DNA of 64,000 nucleotides from Sphingobacteriaceae bacterium (GCA_947463785.1 CANHRG010000005.1:58196-122195), one strand, 5' to 3'. Shown: positions 42,369 to 51,889, counted from the stretch's first letter. Notes: a model not told the origin generated them from the sequence alone. A program made the numbers and translations.

Positions 42369-43985
42369 TTAATTCAGTATTAGTTTGGTTTGGGTAATTA
42401 GGCCTTCTTCATCTATCCTAACGAGATAAATGCCTTTTTCTATTTTGGCTACATCTACTTGAAAGTAATTTTCGCCCGGAACCAAGTGTTGTTGTTTTTT
42501 AAACACATTTTGCCCGGTCATGTCGGTCAATGAGATGGTACAATAGGAAGATTTATTACCTATGTACCGGATGTTCACCTGGTCGAATGCCGGATTGGGG
42601 AATACTTCCATTCCGCTTAATTTAGGTGGGTTGATTGGGGCATAACCTGTTGTGGGTGGTGGGTCAGACAGGTTCAGTGCAGCAATAAAGTTTGTTGCAA
42701 TTTGGTTGTAGGTGCTTCGTAATGGAGGATCTATTGCTTGCAGACTATTATCGAGAATTGCTTTGCCATTTACCTCATCCAACTTGTACACTTTTGCACC
42801 CTGTCCGATCCCAATTTGCAGTTCTTCCATGCCGGTCAACCAAAATCGCCCGGTAAACACTTTACCGTCGGGCGAAACGTATTCTAGAGTTACGGTTTTT
42901 TTCTGATTGGGTCCTATGCCGCAGGTAATGCAATAACGACCAAACAGTGAGGTTTCTGTAGGTTGGTCAACTTTCATTGCTTCTGGATAGTTATTGAGCA
43001 AATACACGTTTAATTGCCCGGGTTGCGGGGCACCATAGGCATTTTTCACCACCGTATTTGGTGAAATAGCCATGATCAGACGGTCGGTACCTTCGTCATC
43101 CCAGAGGGCTTTACCCCAGGCTCCTCCTCCAAAAAAATTAGGCCCTAACAGTTTCCAACCTGCAGCCTGTTGTTGAACTTCATCTGCGTACCATACCGCT
43201 AAATCGTTTCCTTTTCCACCCAAAAATCTGAAATCTGCCATATTGCCACCATACACCACAATATCGTCTCCGTCATTTGGATCCAAAATGTCTGAACGAC
43301 CTCCGTTCCCACAACCGGCATCTACACCGGCTGAAGCCATGTTGTTTACAAAAACCAGGTCGTTGCCTGGTCCGGTTACAATAGAGGTTTGTCCAATGTC
43401 ATGCGATCCGTCAACGGGTACCGTATTTCGTCCTGCGATCACCAGATCGTTATCGTTTTTGAAACCGGTAAAGGTAGAGCCGGTTTGTAGAAAAAGTGAC
43501 CAAGATTTCTCAAATCGTAATATATCCGGACCATCACCCAAATTGATGTGTTCGGTAGTATGAATACTCGAACCTGCCCCCAGATCTACAATATCGCTGC
43601 CAGGCGAGCCGCTAAAATATGCTGCACCTGGGGTGAACTCTGCAGGAAGATGATCTAGTATTATTTTCCAACCATAAATACGATTTTGGTTATCTAGTAT
43701 GGCTGCAAAATGTCCAATATTCTTTTGGTAATTTTTCCAATTTGCCAGATTGTGTTCGGTTTCCCAATCCCAAATTCCGGGAGGCAAAACAGGTGTTGGA
43801 GTGCCATTTTGTTCGTGCCCGTCGAAATAATAATCGTCGTACATATTCGGAATAGGTAATACCGGATTCCAGGTGCCCTCCCAAGAATACGCATTGGGTG
43901 CTTTAGGCCAATTTTGTGCATAATTTGTTATAGGATACAAACTAATCAATACAACAAGTAGCCGATTGGTAATTTTATTTTTCAT
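42369..43985 (-). CDS. T9SS-secreted protein with RTX-like glycine/aspartate repeats
   Basis: The 538-residue protein has a signal peptide (ending TNYAQ) and a C-terminal type A T9SS sorting domain from about residue 465: MEVFPNPAFDQVNIRYIG, then TDMTGQNVFKK and YLVRIDEEGLITQTKLIL. It should cross the outer membrane through the GldKLMN machine encoded nearby. Between about residues 126 and 305 there are repeated GxGxD-type words: GSPGSDIVDLG, LGDGPDILRF, GPGNDLVFV, NDGDDIVVYGG, GGKGNDLAVW and DDEGTDRLIM. They resemble calcium-binding RTX beta-roll units, though irregularly spaced. No catalytic domain is recognised. Confidence 0.85.
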   Translation of the reverse strand: MKNKITNRLLVVLISLYPITNYAQNWPKAPNAYSWEGTWNPVLPIPNMYDDYYFDGHEQNGTPTPVLPPGIWDWETEHNLANWKNYQKNIGHFAAILDNQNRIYGWKIILDHLPAEFTPGAAYFSGSPGSDIVDLGAGSSIHTTEHINLGDGPDILRFEKSWSLFLQTGSTFTGFKNDNDLVIAGRNTVPVDGSHDIGQTSIVTGPGNDLVFVNNMASAGVDAGCGNGGRSDILDPNDGDDIVVYGGNMADFRFLGGKGNDLAVWYADEVQQQAAGWKLLGPNFFGGGAWGKALWDDEGTDRLIMAISPNTVVKNAYGAPQPGQLNVYLLNNYPEAMKVDQPTETSLFGRYCITCGIGPNQKKTVTLEYVSPDGKVFTGRFWLTGMEELQIGIGQGAKVYKLDEVNGKAILDNSLQAIDPPLRSTYNQIATNFIAALNLSDPPPTTGYAPINPPKLSGMEVFPNPAFDQVNIRYIGNKSSYCTISLTDMTGQNVFKKQQHLVPGENYFQVDVAKIEKGIYLVRIDEEGLITQTKLILN

Positions 43986-44131
43986 GATAAAAAAATAAGG
44001 TTAGTAAGTACAAGGTTTTCATATTTGGAGATAACAAGCCCGAACGGTTAATGTTTTTGCTAGGACAATAATCATCATAGTAGTTAAATCCAGTGACTTA
44101 GCGCAATGGTTTAATCTTTGTATATTCAAGC

Positions 44132-44557
44132 ATGAAAAAATGGATTTTTACGCTTGCTCTTTTCTTATTTAGCGCCCTTGGTTTTTCTCAAACGAAAGAA
44201 ATAGAAAAAATTAAACAGGTTTTGGAGCAACAGCGTCAAGATTGGAATAAAGGTGATCTGGAAGCCTATATGCAAGGGTATTGGAATTCTGAAAAGTTGC
44301 TTTTTGTAGGGAAGAACGGACCTAAATACGGTTGGCAGCAAACCTTGGCCAATTACAAAAAAGGTTACCCTGATAAAGCAGCAATGGGGACTTTAACCTT
44401 TGAAATACAGGAAGTCCGATTAATTGATGCTCAAAATGCCTTTGTTTTGGGTGCTTGGCATTTGAAGCGAGAACGAGACGAGCCGCATGGTTTTTTTACC
44501 TTATTGGTTAAGAAAATTAAGGGTAAATGGTTAGTGGTAGCCGATCATTCTTCCTAA
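44132..44557 (+). CDS. Secreted NTF2-like (DUF4440/SnoaL-type) protein
   Basis: The 141-residue product has a signal peptide ending GFSQ and then an NTF2-like fold with KQVLEQQRQDWNKGDLEAYMQGYWNSEKLLFVG, YGWQQTLANYKKGYPDKAAMGTLTFEIQEV and the closing strands AFVLGAWHLKRE and GFFTLLVKKIKGKWLVVADHSS, typical of DUF4440. Members are small periplasmic or cytoplasmic proteins with varied or unknown ligand binding; no function can be assigned. The gene stands alone, divergent from the T9SS cargo gene, and converges with the receiver gene eight bases away. Confidence 0.85.
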   Translation: MKKWIFTLALFLFSALGFSQTKEIEKIKQVLEQQRQDWNKGDLEAYMQGYWNSEKLLFVGKNGPKYGWQQTLANYKKGYPDKAAMGTLTFEIQEVRLIDAQNAFVLGAWHLKRERDEPHGFFTLLVKKIKGKWLVVADHSS

Positions 44558-44564
44558 TGGAGGC

Positions 44565-44954
44565 TTAGCCAAAAATGGTTTCGAAATCCTCTTTGCTAAG
44601 TGGTTTGCTGAAATATTTGAGGACATCTTCATTTTTTTCGGCCCTAATTCTGTCGTCTTGGATAACCGAAGAACTCAACATGTACACTTTTGGTGTTTTT
44701 GCCAGTTGGGATTTAAGTTGGCTATATTGATTTAAGAAATCCCAGCCTCTTCCATCCGGCAGGTTAATATCGCACAAAACAATGTCTGGAATTTCGCTTT
44801 GCTCTCCAGCATGATCTTTTAGATAGCTTATTGCCTCAGCAATACTTCCACAGCTAATGATTTCCTTGGCCAAACCTTTCATACCCATTAGGCGCTTCAT
44901 GGCATACACGAAAATATCATCGTCGTCTACTAAAAAAACAATGGGTAAGTTCAT
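44565..44954 (-). CDS. Receiver-only response regulator
   Basis: The 129-residue protein is a single CheY-like receiver domain, with acidic cluster VDDDD near residue 10, phospho-acceptor Asp62 in IVLCDINLPDGRG, MLSSSV for the Thr/Ser position and the Lys in KYFSKPLSK. It has no output domain, so it probably works through protein interaction or a phosphorelay. Its start lies three bases after the stop of the PAS histidine kinase, which is its likely partner. Confidence 0.93.
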   Translation of the reverse strand: MNLPIVFLVDDDDIFVYAMKRLMGMKGLAKEIISCGSIAEAISYLKDHAGEQSEIPDIVLCDINLPDGRGWDFLNQYSQLKSQLAKTPKVYMLSSSVIQDDRIRAEKNEDVLKYFSKPLSKEDFETIFG

Positions 44955-44957
44955 GAT

Positions 44958-46436
44958 CTAAAAATTAATGGTAAACGTAGTTCCAACATTTACTTCGCTC
45001 GCTACGTCGATGTTTCCACCAAGTGATTCTATCTGGTTTTTCGTGATAAAAAGACCAACACCTCTTGCATTTGGGTTGGTATGAAACGTTTTATTGATCA
45101 TAAAAACCTCAGATTTATGTTTTTTTAAGTCAATACCCAATCCATTGTCCTGAAACCGGAGCCAAGCTTTCCCTTTCTGTTGCCCGGTGGTGATGTTAAT
45201 TTCAAGTGGTCTATCTGGATTGCGGTATTTGATGGCGTTAGACGTTAAATTGAGTAAAATACTCTCTAAATAGGCAGGGATGTATTCAATTTCAGGGTAT
45301 TCTGTAAAATTGGTATGAATAGCGGGCTTAACCAATTCAATTTCGGCCTCTAAGGCTAGCTTTACAGCTGCTAAGGCATTTTCAAACTTTACCGGAACTT
45401 TGATTTCACCTGCATTATTATTGATCACTACAATATCTTTCAAACTTTCTAAAGTTTGGTTCAAACCTTTACTAATCTTATGCAGGTTGTTTTTCAGGTG
45501 ACTAATTTCTTTTTCCTCGGTTTCCATATCGAGCAAAGAAAGTGTCAACTCCAAATTGGAAGAATGAGAACGAAGATTGTGAGATACAATATTGGCAAAG
45601 TTAACCAAGCGCTCATTCTGTTCGTGGATGAGGTTGAAGGAAGCCTTTAGGGCTAATTCACGCTCTTTCCGTTCGTCGATATCATGTATTACACCTATAA
45701 TGCCGGTAATTTTATCAGTTTCTGGATCGACAATGGGTTTGCCCATTATCCTAATCCAGATTTCACGTTTTTTCGCGGTAATAATTTTCGCCTCAAAATC
45801 GTAGGGTGTACCCTTATTTATGGCATTGTTAATCGCTTCGTTAACCATTGGCCGATATTCGGGCTTCACATAGGTCATCACCTCTTCAAACAAGGGTACA
45901 TAATCAGGAGGTAAATCGTGAATGATGGACAATTCTTTAGACCAAATACCTTCAAATGGGTCTAGCTTAATCTCCCAGCCACCTACCTTAGCCATGAGGT
46001 TAACTTCTTCCATCAGCAATTCGTTCTTTTTATTACGTAATTCTGTGGTTATTCGATCATGAATATCGGTTAAAAATCCGGTGAGGTATTTGGGTTCATT
46101 TTTAGTCCAATGCGCCTGGCCGGTAATTCGATACCATCTGTAAACACCAGATTGATGTTTGAGCTGAATTTCCAGACTGTACACTTCTTTCTGATCTGCA
46201 AACTCATTAATCTTTGCTCTTAGAAAGTCTCGTTCTTTTGGTTTGGCTAGATGAATGAATGCTTCCATCTTTGGCTCAATTTCGCCCTCTTTGAGTCCTA
46301 GGATTTCGAAAAATTGCGATGACCACCAGCAATTATCATCAATGATGCTACACTCGTACAATCCGGTATTGAATCCTTTTAAAATAGATTCAAAATGGCC
46401 CGTATTCCGGAGGGTATGTTTTGCAAGGTTTAGCAA
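44958..46436 (-). CDS. Soluble PAS-domain sensor histidine kinase
   Basis: The 492-residue kinase has no membrane segment. Two PAS/PAC units occupy about residues 10-255: the first with FNTGLYECSIIDDNCWWSSQFFEILGL, the second with GGWEIKLDPFEGIWSKELSIIHDLP and TGIIGVIHDIDERK. The kinase part has the unusual H box FANIVSHNLRSHSSNLELTLSL, then LLNLTSNAIKYRNP, FQDNGLGIDL and RGVGLFITKNQIESLGG. It probably senses an internal signal. The start is a TTG at 46436, since no ATG or GTG lies in frame near the first PAS domain. The receiver gene follows three bases downstream. Confidence 0.88.
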   Translation of the reverse strand: MLNLAKHTLRNTGHFESILKGFNTGLYECSIIDDNCWWSSQFFEILGLKEGEIEPKMEAFIHLAKPKERDFLRAKINEFADQKEVYSLEIQLKHQSGVYRWYRITGQAHWTKNEPKYLTGFLTDIHDRITTELRNKKNELLMEEVNLMAKVGGWEIKLDPFEGIWSKELSIIHDLPPDYVPLFEEVMTYVKPEYRPMVNEAINNAINKGTPYDFEAKIITAKKREIWIRIMGKPIVDPETDKITGIIGVIHDIDERKERELALKASFNLIHEQNERLVNFANIVSHNLRSHSSNLELTLSLLDMETEEKEISHLKNNLHKISKGLNQTLESLKDIVVINNNAGEIKVPVKFENALAAVKLALEAEIELVKPAIHTNFTEYPEIEYIPAYLESILLNLTSNAIKYRNPDRPLEINITTGQQKGKAWLRFQDNGLGIDLKKHKSEVFMINKTFHTNPNARGVGLFITKNQIESLGGNIDVASEVNVGTTFTINF

Positions 46437-46539
46437 GGTAAAATAGCTGTTAAAGGTTGATGCTTTGAAGTATTGAACTACAAAATACCAAAAATCTGAA
46501 ACAAGTCACAACTTGTAGAACGATAAATTTGTAGTTTTT

Positions 46540-47334
46540 TTAGGTCACCTTGGCTTTTCTAAGCAATTTGGAAAACAGCTTTGGGAAAAACCGTTTCAGC
46601 GCTACTCCATAAATCTCTTTGCCGCCAATGTAAACTTCTTCCTTTTCGTTATTGATGGCAGAAATGATTTTTTGAGCACAGGTTTCGGGAGTCATGCCAT
46701 TGGCCTGGGCGTCGTCCATACTGTTTTGTGCCGACCCATCGCCAACCAATGCATTTACAGATACCTGAGTTTTAATAAATCCAGGGCATACTATCGTAAT
46801 TTTAATATTCTCTTGATAGAGTTCAGCTCTTAGTGAATCAAAATAACCGTGCAAGGCGTGTTTAGATGCTGCGTAACCAGAACGTAGCGGAGTGCCAAAT
46901 TTTCCAACCAGACTGCTGATGGCTACCAAATGTCCACCGCCGTGTTGAATCATAGCCGGCAAAACTGCTTGGCTTAGTGCAACCGTGCCGAAAAAATTCA
47001 CCTTCATCAACCGCTCATTTACGCTAAGTTGGGTATCCATGGCTAATGAACGCTGACTAATGCCTCCAGAATGAATCAACACATCAATTTTTCCATAAAT
47101 TTTTAATGCTTCTTCTGCTACGGCTGATAAACTTTCTGTGTTATCCAAATCCAAGGGCAATACATGGATATCGGTTGGGTTAGCCTTGCAGTTTGATTTT
47201 ACCTCATAAAGTTTGTCCTTATTTCTGGATGAAATAATCAATTTAGCGCCCAATTTATGGTAGGCGTAAACCAAAGCTTCGCCAATGCCTGACGAGGCTC
47301 CGGTTATCCAAACAATTTTGTTTTTGTTAGTCAT
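46540..47334 (-). CDS. Short-chain dehydrogenase/reductase
   Basis: The 264-residue SDR has the NAD(P)-binding GASSGIG motif near residue 13, SRNKDKL, a variant of the NNAG motif (HSGGISQ), the catalytic Ser in AISSLVGK and the YxxxK pair in GYAASKHALHGYFDSLRAEL. The C-terminus has a helix-rich tail ending KLFSKLLRKAKVT, as in DHRS7-like classical SDRs, which may contact membranes. The substrate is unknown. It overlaps the 3' end of hemW by eight bases and is cotranscribed with it. Confidence 0.9.
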   Translation of the reverse strand: MTNKNKIVWITGASSGIGEALVYAYHKLGAKLIISSRNKDKLYEVKSNCKANPTDIHVLPLDLDNTESLSAVAEEALKIYGKIDVLIHSGGISQRSLAMDTQLSVNERLMKVNFFGTVALSQAVLPAMIQHGGGHLVAISSLVGKFGTPLRSGYAASKHALHGYFDSLRAELYQENIKITIVCPGFIKTQVSVNALVGDGSAQNSMDDAQANGMTPETCAQKIISAINNEKEEVYIGGKEIYGVALKRFFPKLFSKLLRKAKVT

Positions 47335-48463
47335 GATCTATAATAAAAAATTCGGCTGCAATATGGTCGGCGAAGAGTTTTCCTTCTTCAGTTAATGCCA
47401 GTTTTTGATCCTCAATTTTGATCCAGTTTTTTTGCAACAGGGTTTCAGCTTTTGCCAACACCAAGTTAGCATATTCCGTTCCGAAATTTGAACGCAGATA
47501 GTGCATATCGGCACCCCAATGGGTTCTTAAACTGGTCATTAGGTATTCATTAAAGCGATTGTTTAGTGTAAGTACTTCTAGCTGAGCCGGAACCTGATGT
47601 TTAGCAATTGCTGCCAGATAGTTTGCATTATTCGCTAGGTTCCATTGGCGGCTTACTCCATTAAACGAGTGTGCAGATGGACCAATACCTAAATAAAATT
47701 CTCCCTTCCAATAATTGGTATTGTGCTTAGACTCGTATCCGGGTTGAGCAAAATTAGAGATCTCGTAATGCAGATAGCCGGCCTCTTGCAGTTTGGCCAT
47801 TAGCTCAATAAATTGTGCGGCGCTCTGCCGCTCGTCTATGGGTTTGCTTTTACCCTGCTTTGTAAAATGCGCTAAGGCAGTTCCGGGCTCAATGGTCATG
47901 CTGTAACAGGAAATGTGCGGAATGTGTAACTCAAGCATTTGCCTGATGTTGGTACTCCATTTTTCATCGCTCAAGAGTGGGTAGCCATAGATGAGGTCGG
48001 CGGTAATATTTTCAAAACCCGCATCTTGTACTCTTTTGATGGCGCTTTCTGCTTCTGATGCAGAGTGACTCCGATTCATCCACATCAAATCTTCATCAAA
48101 AAAAGACTGGACACCAATACTGAACCGATTAATGGGTGTTTCTTTAAAGTTTTTGACTTTTTGGATAGTCAAATCGTCGGGATTAGCTTCTAAGGTAATC
48201 TCCAAATCAGTAGCCAAATTAAACTGACCAGAAATCGCATCTAGTATACGGGTAAGTTCATCCGCTTCTAGTAAGGAAGGGGTGCCGCCTCCAAAATAAA
48301 TAGTCTCCACTTTTTGCCCTTCCAAGTAGTTTTTTTGAAGAGTTAATTCATGGATCAGCGCCTCTATCATTTCCGTTTTATACTGAAGCGATGTGCTGAA
48401 ATGGAAATCGCAGTAGTGGCAAGCTTTCTTGCAAAAAGGAATATGAATGTAAATCCCGGCCAT
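47327..48463 (-). CDS. hemW: Radical SAM heme chaperone HemW (coproporphyrinogen III oxidase-like)
   Basis: The 378-residue protein opens AGIYIHIPFCKKACHYCDFHFS with the radical SAM cluster cysteines Cys11, Cys15 and Cys18, and carries YFGGGTPSLL, EANPDD, FSIGVQSF and HISCYSMTIEPGT. Its N-terminus is short and lacks the extra region of true HemN, so HemW (heme insertion chaperone) is preferred over coproporphyrinogen dehydrogenase. A C-terminal HemW domain with RTHWGAD follows. A TACTTTAG word four bases before the ATG on the minus strand resembles a -7 box. The downstream SDR overlaps by eight bases. Confidence 0.9.
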   Translation of the reverse strand: MAGIYIHIPFCKKACHYCDFHFSTSLQYKTEMIEALIHELTLQKNYLEGQKVETIYFGGGTPSLLEADELTRILDAISGQFNLATDLEITLEANPDDLTIQKVKNFKETPINRFSIGVQSFFDEDLMWMNRSHSASEAESAIKRVQDAGFENITADLIYGYPLLSDEKWSTNIRQMLELHIPHISCYSMTIEPGTALAHFTKQGKSKPIDERQSAAQFIELMAKLQEAGYLHYEISNFAQPGYESKHNTNYWKGEFYLGIGPSAHSFNGVSRQWNLANNANYLAAIAKHQVPAQLEVLTLNNRFNEYLMTSLRTHWGADMHYLRSNFGTEYANLVLAKAETLLQKNWIKIEDQKLALTEEGKLFADHIAAEFFIIDHD

Positions 48464-48590
48464 TTTGCTAAAGTACTACTTCTATGCTTTTTAACGTCTT
48501 TAATTCGTAATTGCCCAAAGTATAATTAATAGAAACTGGCACAAGTGCTGCAATATCTGGCAGAGCAGTAATTTTCTAAAAATATTAGGG

Positions 48591-48598
48591 TAAATTTG
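48591..48598 (+). promoter_or_regulatory. Promoter -7 box (TAAATTTG) for DUF4271-hemD
   Basis: This perfect TAnnTTTG word lies 32 bases before the ATG at 48631, in the divergent spacer with hemW. No clear -33 TTG is seen. Confidence 0.45.
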
Positions 48599-48630
48599 CC
48601 AGATAAATTCAGTTGTTCTGTTTGAATCTA

Positions 48631-49611
48631 ATGCCCAGATTTTTTTTAATTCTTTCGATTTTGTTTTGCCTAGCTGCAAGTGGGTTGAAAGCCCAAACAG
48701 ATTCGAACAGACTTGTGCCAGCGAAAAAGTTGCAGTCAGATTCTACCAAAACATTCACTGATCTCAAGGATAATCCAGCCCGAAGGGATTCCTTGAAAAA
48801 AATTGCAGATTCACTCACTTATTTTTGGGTTAAAACCCCCGATGCCAAACGCCCCAACCAATTTAGAGATAGCCTGGTCAGTATTTATCAAATAAAAAAC
48901 CTTGATTTTCAAGCCTGGGCATCAAAATATATCCCCCACAAAAACACTGAATTTTCCGGTAAGCCAAGAGTGCAAGGTTCGCAATGGATCATTTACACCG
49001 TGCTGTTCTTATGGTTAGTTTTTGCAATCCTGCGTTTCAAATTTGCGAAAGAGCTACAATCGGTTATTCAATCTTTTTTTGATCACCGCTTTTTAGGCCA
49101 ATCAGCTTCCTTGGGTAGTATGCTTAATACTTGGCCGTTCTTATTTTTCTATTTGCTGTTTGGTTTTACAATCGGGATGTATTTGTTTCTGGTTGGCAAG
49201 TATTTGCAACTATCCTACGGCTGGTCTGATGTCTACTGGTATTTTATCCTTTCTACCTCTGTGATGGGTCTGTTCGTGTTAAAGATTTTTGCGCTTCAGT
49301 TTCTGGGCTTTATTTTGGAAGTCAAAAAGGCAGTTAATACCTACATCTCAATTTTATTTTTGGGGTATTTTCAGGCTGCTTTGGTTTTTTTGCCCTTAAT
49401 TTTAGCATTTAGTTTATCGCCTTCTGGTTACGCTGTTTATTTCTTGTATTCCGGAATAGGATTAACATTAATGCTGCTTAGTTATCAGCTAGTCAGGGCC
49501 TTCGTACACATCATTTCTCATTATCAATTTCCTAAGTTCTATATATTTTTATATCTTTGTGCCCTTGAAATTTGTCCCTTATTGATACTAATTAAAGCGC
49601 TTAGATTTTAG
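48631..49611 (+). CDS. DUF4271 integral membrane protein
   Basis: The 326-residue product (ATG 48631) has a signal sequence ending GLKAQ and a periplasmic region of about 100 residues. Six or so membrane helices follow: QWIIYTVLFLWLVFAILRF, WPFLFFYLLFGFTIGMYLFLVG, WYFILSTSVMGLFVLKIFALQF, ISILFLGYFQAALVFLPLILAF, YAVYFLYSGIGLTLMLLSYQL and FYIFLYLCALEICPLLILIKAL. This is the DUF4271 family of Bacteroidota. Its function is unknown. It sits directly upstream of hemD and close to gldKLMN, a neighbourhood I recall as common in the phylum. It starts with its own -7 box. Confidence 0.85.
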   Translation: MPRFFLILSILFCLAASGLKAQTDSNRLVPAKKLQSDSTKTFTDLKDNPARRDSLKKIADSLTYFWVKTPDAKRPNQFRDSLVSIYQIKNLDFQAWASKYIPHKNTEFSGKPRVQGSQWIIYTVLFLWLVFAILRFKFAKELQSVIQSFFDHRFLGQSASLGSMLNTWPFLFFYLLFGFTIGMYLFLVGKYLQLSYGWSDVYWYFILSTSVMGLFVLKIFALQFLGFILEVKKAVNTYISILFLGYFQAALVFLPLILAFSLSPSGYAVYFLYSGIGLTLMLLSYQLVRAFVHIISHYQFPKFYIFLYLCALEICPLLILIKALRF

Positions 49612-49621
49612 GAACCCGTCC

Positions 49622-50392
49622 ATGGCAGTATCATCAGATTCCAGAAATAAAAAGGTAAAAAGTATACTGATTACCTTACCTAAACCAGAAACAGAAAAAT
49701 CACCTTATTACGATCTGGCTAAGAAATACAATTTAAAGTTGGATTTCAGATCTTTCATTCATGTTGAAGGTGTTCCGGCTAAAGATTTCAGAAAAGATAA
49801 AATCAATTTGGCTGATTTTACGGCAGTTATTTTTACCAGCCGTAATGCAGCTGATCATTTCTTCAGAATTGCCGACGAAATGCGTTACGAAGTGTCGGCT
49901 GAAATGAAGTATTTCTGTTTGTCAGAAAATATTGCACTTTATCTTCAAAAGTACATCCAATACCGTAAACGTAAAATCTTTTACGGCAAGCAAACTGCTT
50001 CAGACTTAGCTGAAGTGCTTAAAAAGCATGCTACAGAAAAGTTCTTGTACCCATGTTCTGATGTTGCGGCAGAGGAAACTCAGAAATTTCTACAGGAAAA
50101 TGGTTACGATTTTACCCAAGCCGTTCTCTTTAAAACGGTTTGTAGCGATTTATCTGATCTAGCCGATGTATTCTACGATGTGATTGCCTTTTTTAGTCCA
50201 TCCAGTATCCAATCGCTCTACAAAAACTTCCCTGATTTTAAACAAAATAATACCCGTATTGCCGCTTTTGGACTCACTACCCACAAGGCACTAGCAGAAC
50301 GTGAATTGATCTTGGACATTCCTGCGCCAACTCCTAAAGCTCCTAGTATGATTATGGCTTTGGAAGACTACATCAAACAAGTAAATAAGTAA
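49622..50392 (+). CDS. hemD: Uroporphyrinogen-III synthase
   Basis: HemD closes and rearranges hydroxymethylbilane to uroporphyrinogen III in tetrapyrrole synthesis. The 256-residue product has the two-domain Rossmann-like layout: KSILITLPKPETEKSPYYDLAKKYNLKLDFR at the start, DFTAVIFTSRNAADHFF, FYGKQTASDLAEVLKKH, FLYPCSDVAAEETQKFL, DVIAFFSPSSIQSLY and FGLTTHKALAE. These are the usual family positions, with FTSRNA and FFSPSS as binding-site loops. Sequence conservation in HemD is low, but the pattern is clear. It lies ten bases after DUF4271 and 123 before gldK. Confidence 0.85.
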   Translation: MAVSSDSRNKKVKSILITLPKPETEKSPYYDLAKKYNLKLDFRSFIHVEGVPAKDFRKDKINLADFTAVIFTSRNAADHFFRIADEMRYEVSAEMKYFCLSENIALYLQKYIQYRKRKIFYGKQTASDLAEVLKKHATEKFLYPCSDVAAEETQKFLQENGYDFTQAVLFKTVCSDLSDLADVFYDVIAFFSPSSIQSLYKNFPDFKQNNTRIAAFGLTTHKALAERELILDIPAPTPKAPSMIMALEDYIKQVNK

Positions 50393-50465
50393 TCGAGAGT
50401 ATACCGCTCTATCGGATAACTATATTCGATTCTTCAATACCGCATTGCGATATTTGATCGTTAAT

Positions 50466-50500
50466 TTGGAAGTCAAAATAGATTACAATTAGTATATTCG
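50466..50500 (+). promoter_or_regulatory. Candidate promoter of gldKLMN
   Basis: A TTG (50466-50468, within TTTG) and a TATATTCG word (50493-50500) are 24 bases apart, close to the Bacteroidota TTG/TAnnTTTG layout with one mismatch in the -7 box. Transcription would begin about 12 bases before the gldK ATG. Confidence 0.45.
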
Positions 50501-50515
50501 AAATATTTTTCTGTG

Positions 50516-51856
50516 ATGCGATCGAACAATTGTTATAAACAACTAGCTATTGCCCTGCTTGTAATGCTAACAGCTGGGTTTCTAAATAGCTGTGGGAAGA
50601 TGGGTGCCGGTGGAGAATTGGTAGGTGTGGGGCCGCAAAATTTTAAAAGTACCTCTGTGCCTTACGGCATGGTTTACATCCCTTCTGGGTCTTTCATCAT
50701 GGGGCAAACCGATCAGGATATTACCTTTTCGCAAATTGCACAAAACAAACAGGTAAGTATGCAGGCCTTTTACATGGATGAAACGGAGATAACCAACAGT
50801 GAATACCGTCAGTTTGTGAATTGGGTTCGTGATTCGATTGCGATTACCGACTATCTACGCGATGATAAATACTATATCGTTCCGAAAAATGCCGATCAGA
50901 ATTTAAGTGGCAGAAGATACATCGACTGGAGAAAGGTGGGCAAAGGCAATACAGCCATCTGGTCTACCCGTAAAGGTCAAACTGTCAATGAAAATAAGCT
51001 TCAAGGGATGTATTACCAAGGCGATGACCGAATTTTTGATCGTAACGAGATCGATGTGCGTCTGCTGAAATACAATTATGCCTTCTTCGACTACCGTGCA
51101 GCAGCTCTTGCCAAAAACGATAAAACCAAATCGCGTTCTGACTTCATTGTCCGCGATCAGGTTGGCGTATATCCAGATACGCTGGTTTGGCTTGCAGATT
51201 TTGAATATGCCCAAAATGAACCTATGGTTCAAGGGTATTTCTCACACCCAGCTTACAATAGCTACCCGGTTGTTGGAGTTACCTGGCGCCAAGCCAGAGC
51301 GTTTACCGTATGGAGAAGCCGCTTCAACGAATCGTATCGCGAAAGCAGAAAAATGCCTAAACGTTTACCGTATGCGCTTCCCACCGAAGCAGAGTTTGAA
51401 TATGCGGCCAGAGGGGGTAAAACAGGAACAACTTATCCTTGGGGCGGTCCTTATCCAAGAAACGCCCGAGGCTGCTTGATGGCTAATTTTAAACCGGGTA
51501 GAGGTAATTATGCCGATGATGGCGGAGCATTTACCGTTCATGTGAAATCATATTTCCCTAACGATTTCGGTTTATACAATATGGCCGGAAACGTTGCCGA
51601 ATGGACTTCATCAGCCTTCGACGAATCATCAACGACTTTTACTTACGACCTGAATCCAACTTATACTTTCGAGGCTAAAGCCGATGATCCACAGGTTTTA
51701 AAACGAAAAGTTGTTCGTGGTGGATCATGGAAAGATATCGGATATTTTCTGCAAAATTCGGTACGTACCTACGAATATCAGGATGAAGCAAAATCATATA
51801 TCGGGTTTAGATGCGTTACTCCTTATGTAGGTAACGATGTGAACTATAAAAATTAA
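50516..51856 (+). CDS. gldK: T9SS/gliding motility lipoprotein GldK
   Basis: GldK is the outer-membrane lipoprotein that forms the periplasmic ring of the type IX secretion system with GldN. The 446-residue product (ATG 50516; a GTG one codon earlier is also possible) has lipobox LNSC. It has a formylglycine-generating-enzyme-like (SUMF1) domain: YGMVYIPSGSFIMGQTDQD, QAFYMDETEITNSEYRQFV, PVVGVTWRQARAFTVWR, LPTEAEFEYAARGG, YPWGGPYPRNARGCLMANF, FGLYNMAGNVAEWTSSAF and RGGSWKDIGYFLQ. The fold is structural here and lacks enzymatic meaning. It opens the gldKLMN operon. Confidence 0.95.
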   Translation: MRSNNCYKQLAIALLVMLTAGFLNSCGKMGAGGELVGVGPQNFKSTSVPYGMVYIPSGSFIMGQTDQDITFSQIAQNKQVSMQAFYMDETEITNSEYRQFVNWVRDSIAITDYLRDDKYYIVPKNADQNLSGRRYIDWRKVGKGNTAIWSTRKGQTVNENKLQGMYYQGDDRIFDRNEIDVRLLKYNYAFFDYRAAALAKNDKTKSRSDFIVRDQVGVYPDTLVWLADFEYAQNEPMVQGYFSHPAYNSYPVVGVTWRQARAFTVWRSRFNESYRESRKMPKRLPYALPTEAEFEYAARGGKTGTTYPWGGPYPRNARGCLMANFKPGRGNYADDGGAFTVHVKSYFPNDFGLYNMAGNVAEWTSSAFDESSTTFTYDLNPTYTFEAKADDPQVLKRKVVRGGSWKDIGYFLQNSVRTYEYQDEAKSYIGFRCVTPYVGNDVNYKN

Positions 51857-51889
51857 TACAAACTAACTGTCACATAGCATATTTAAACA

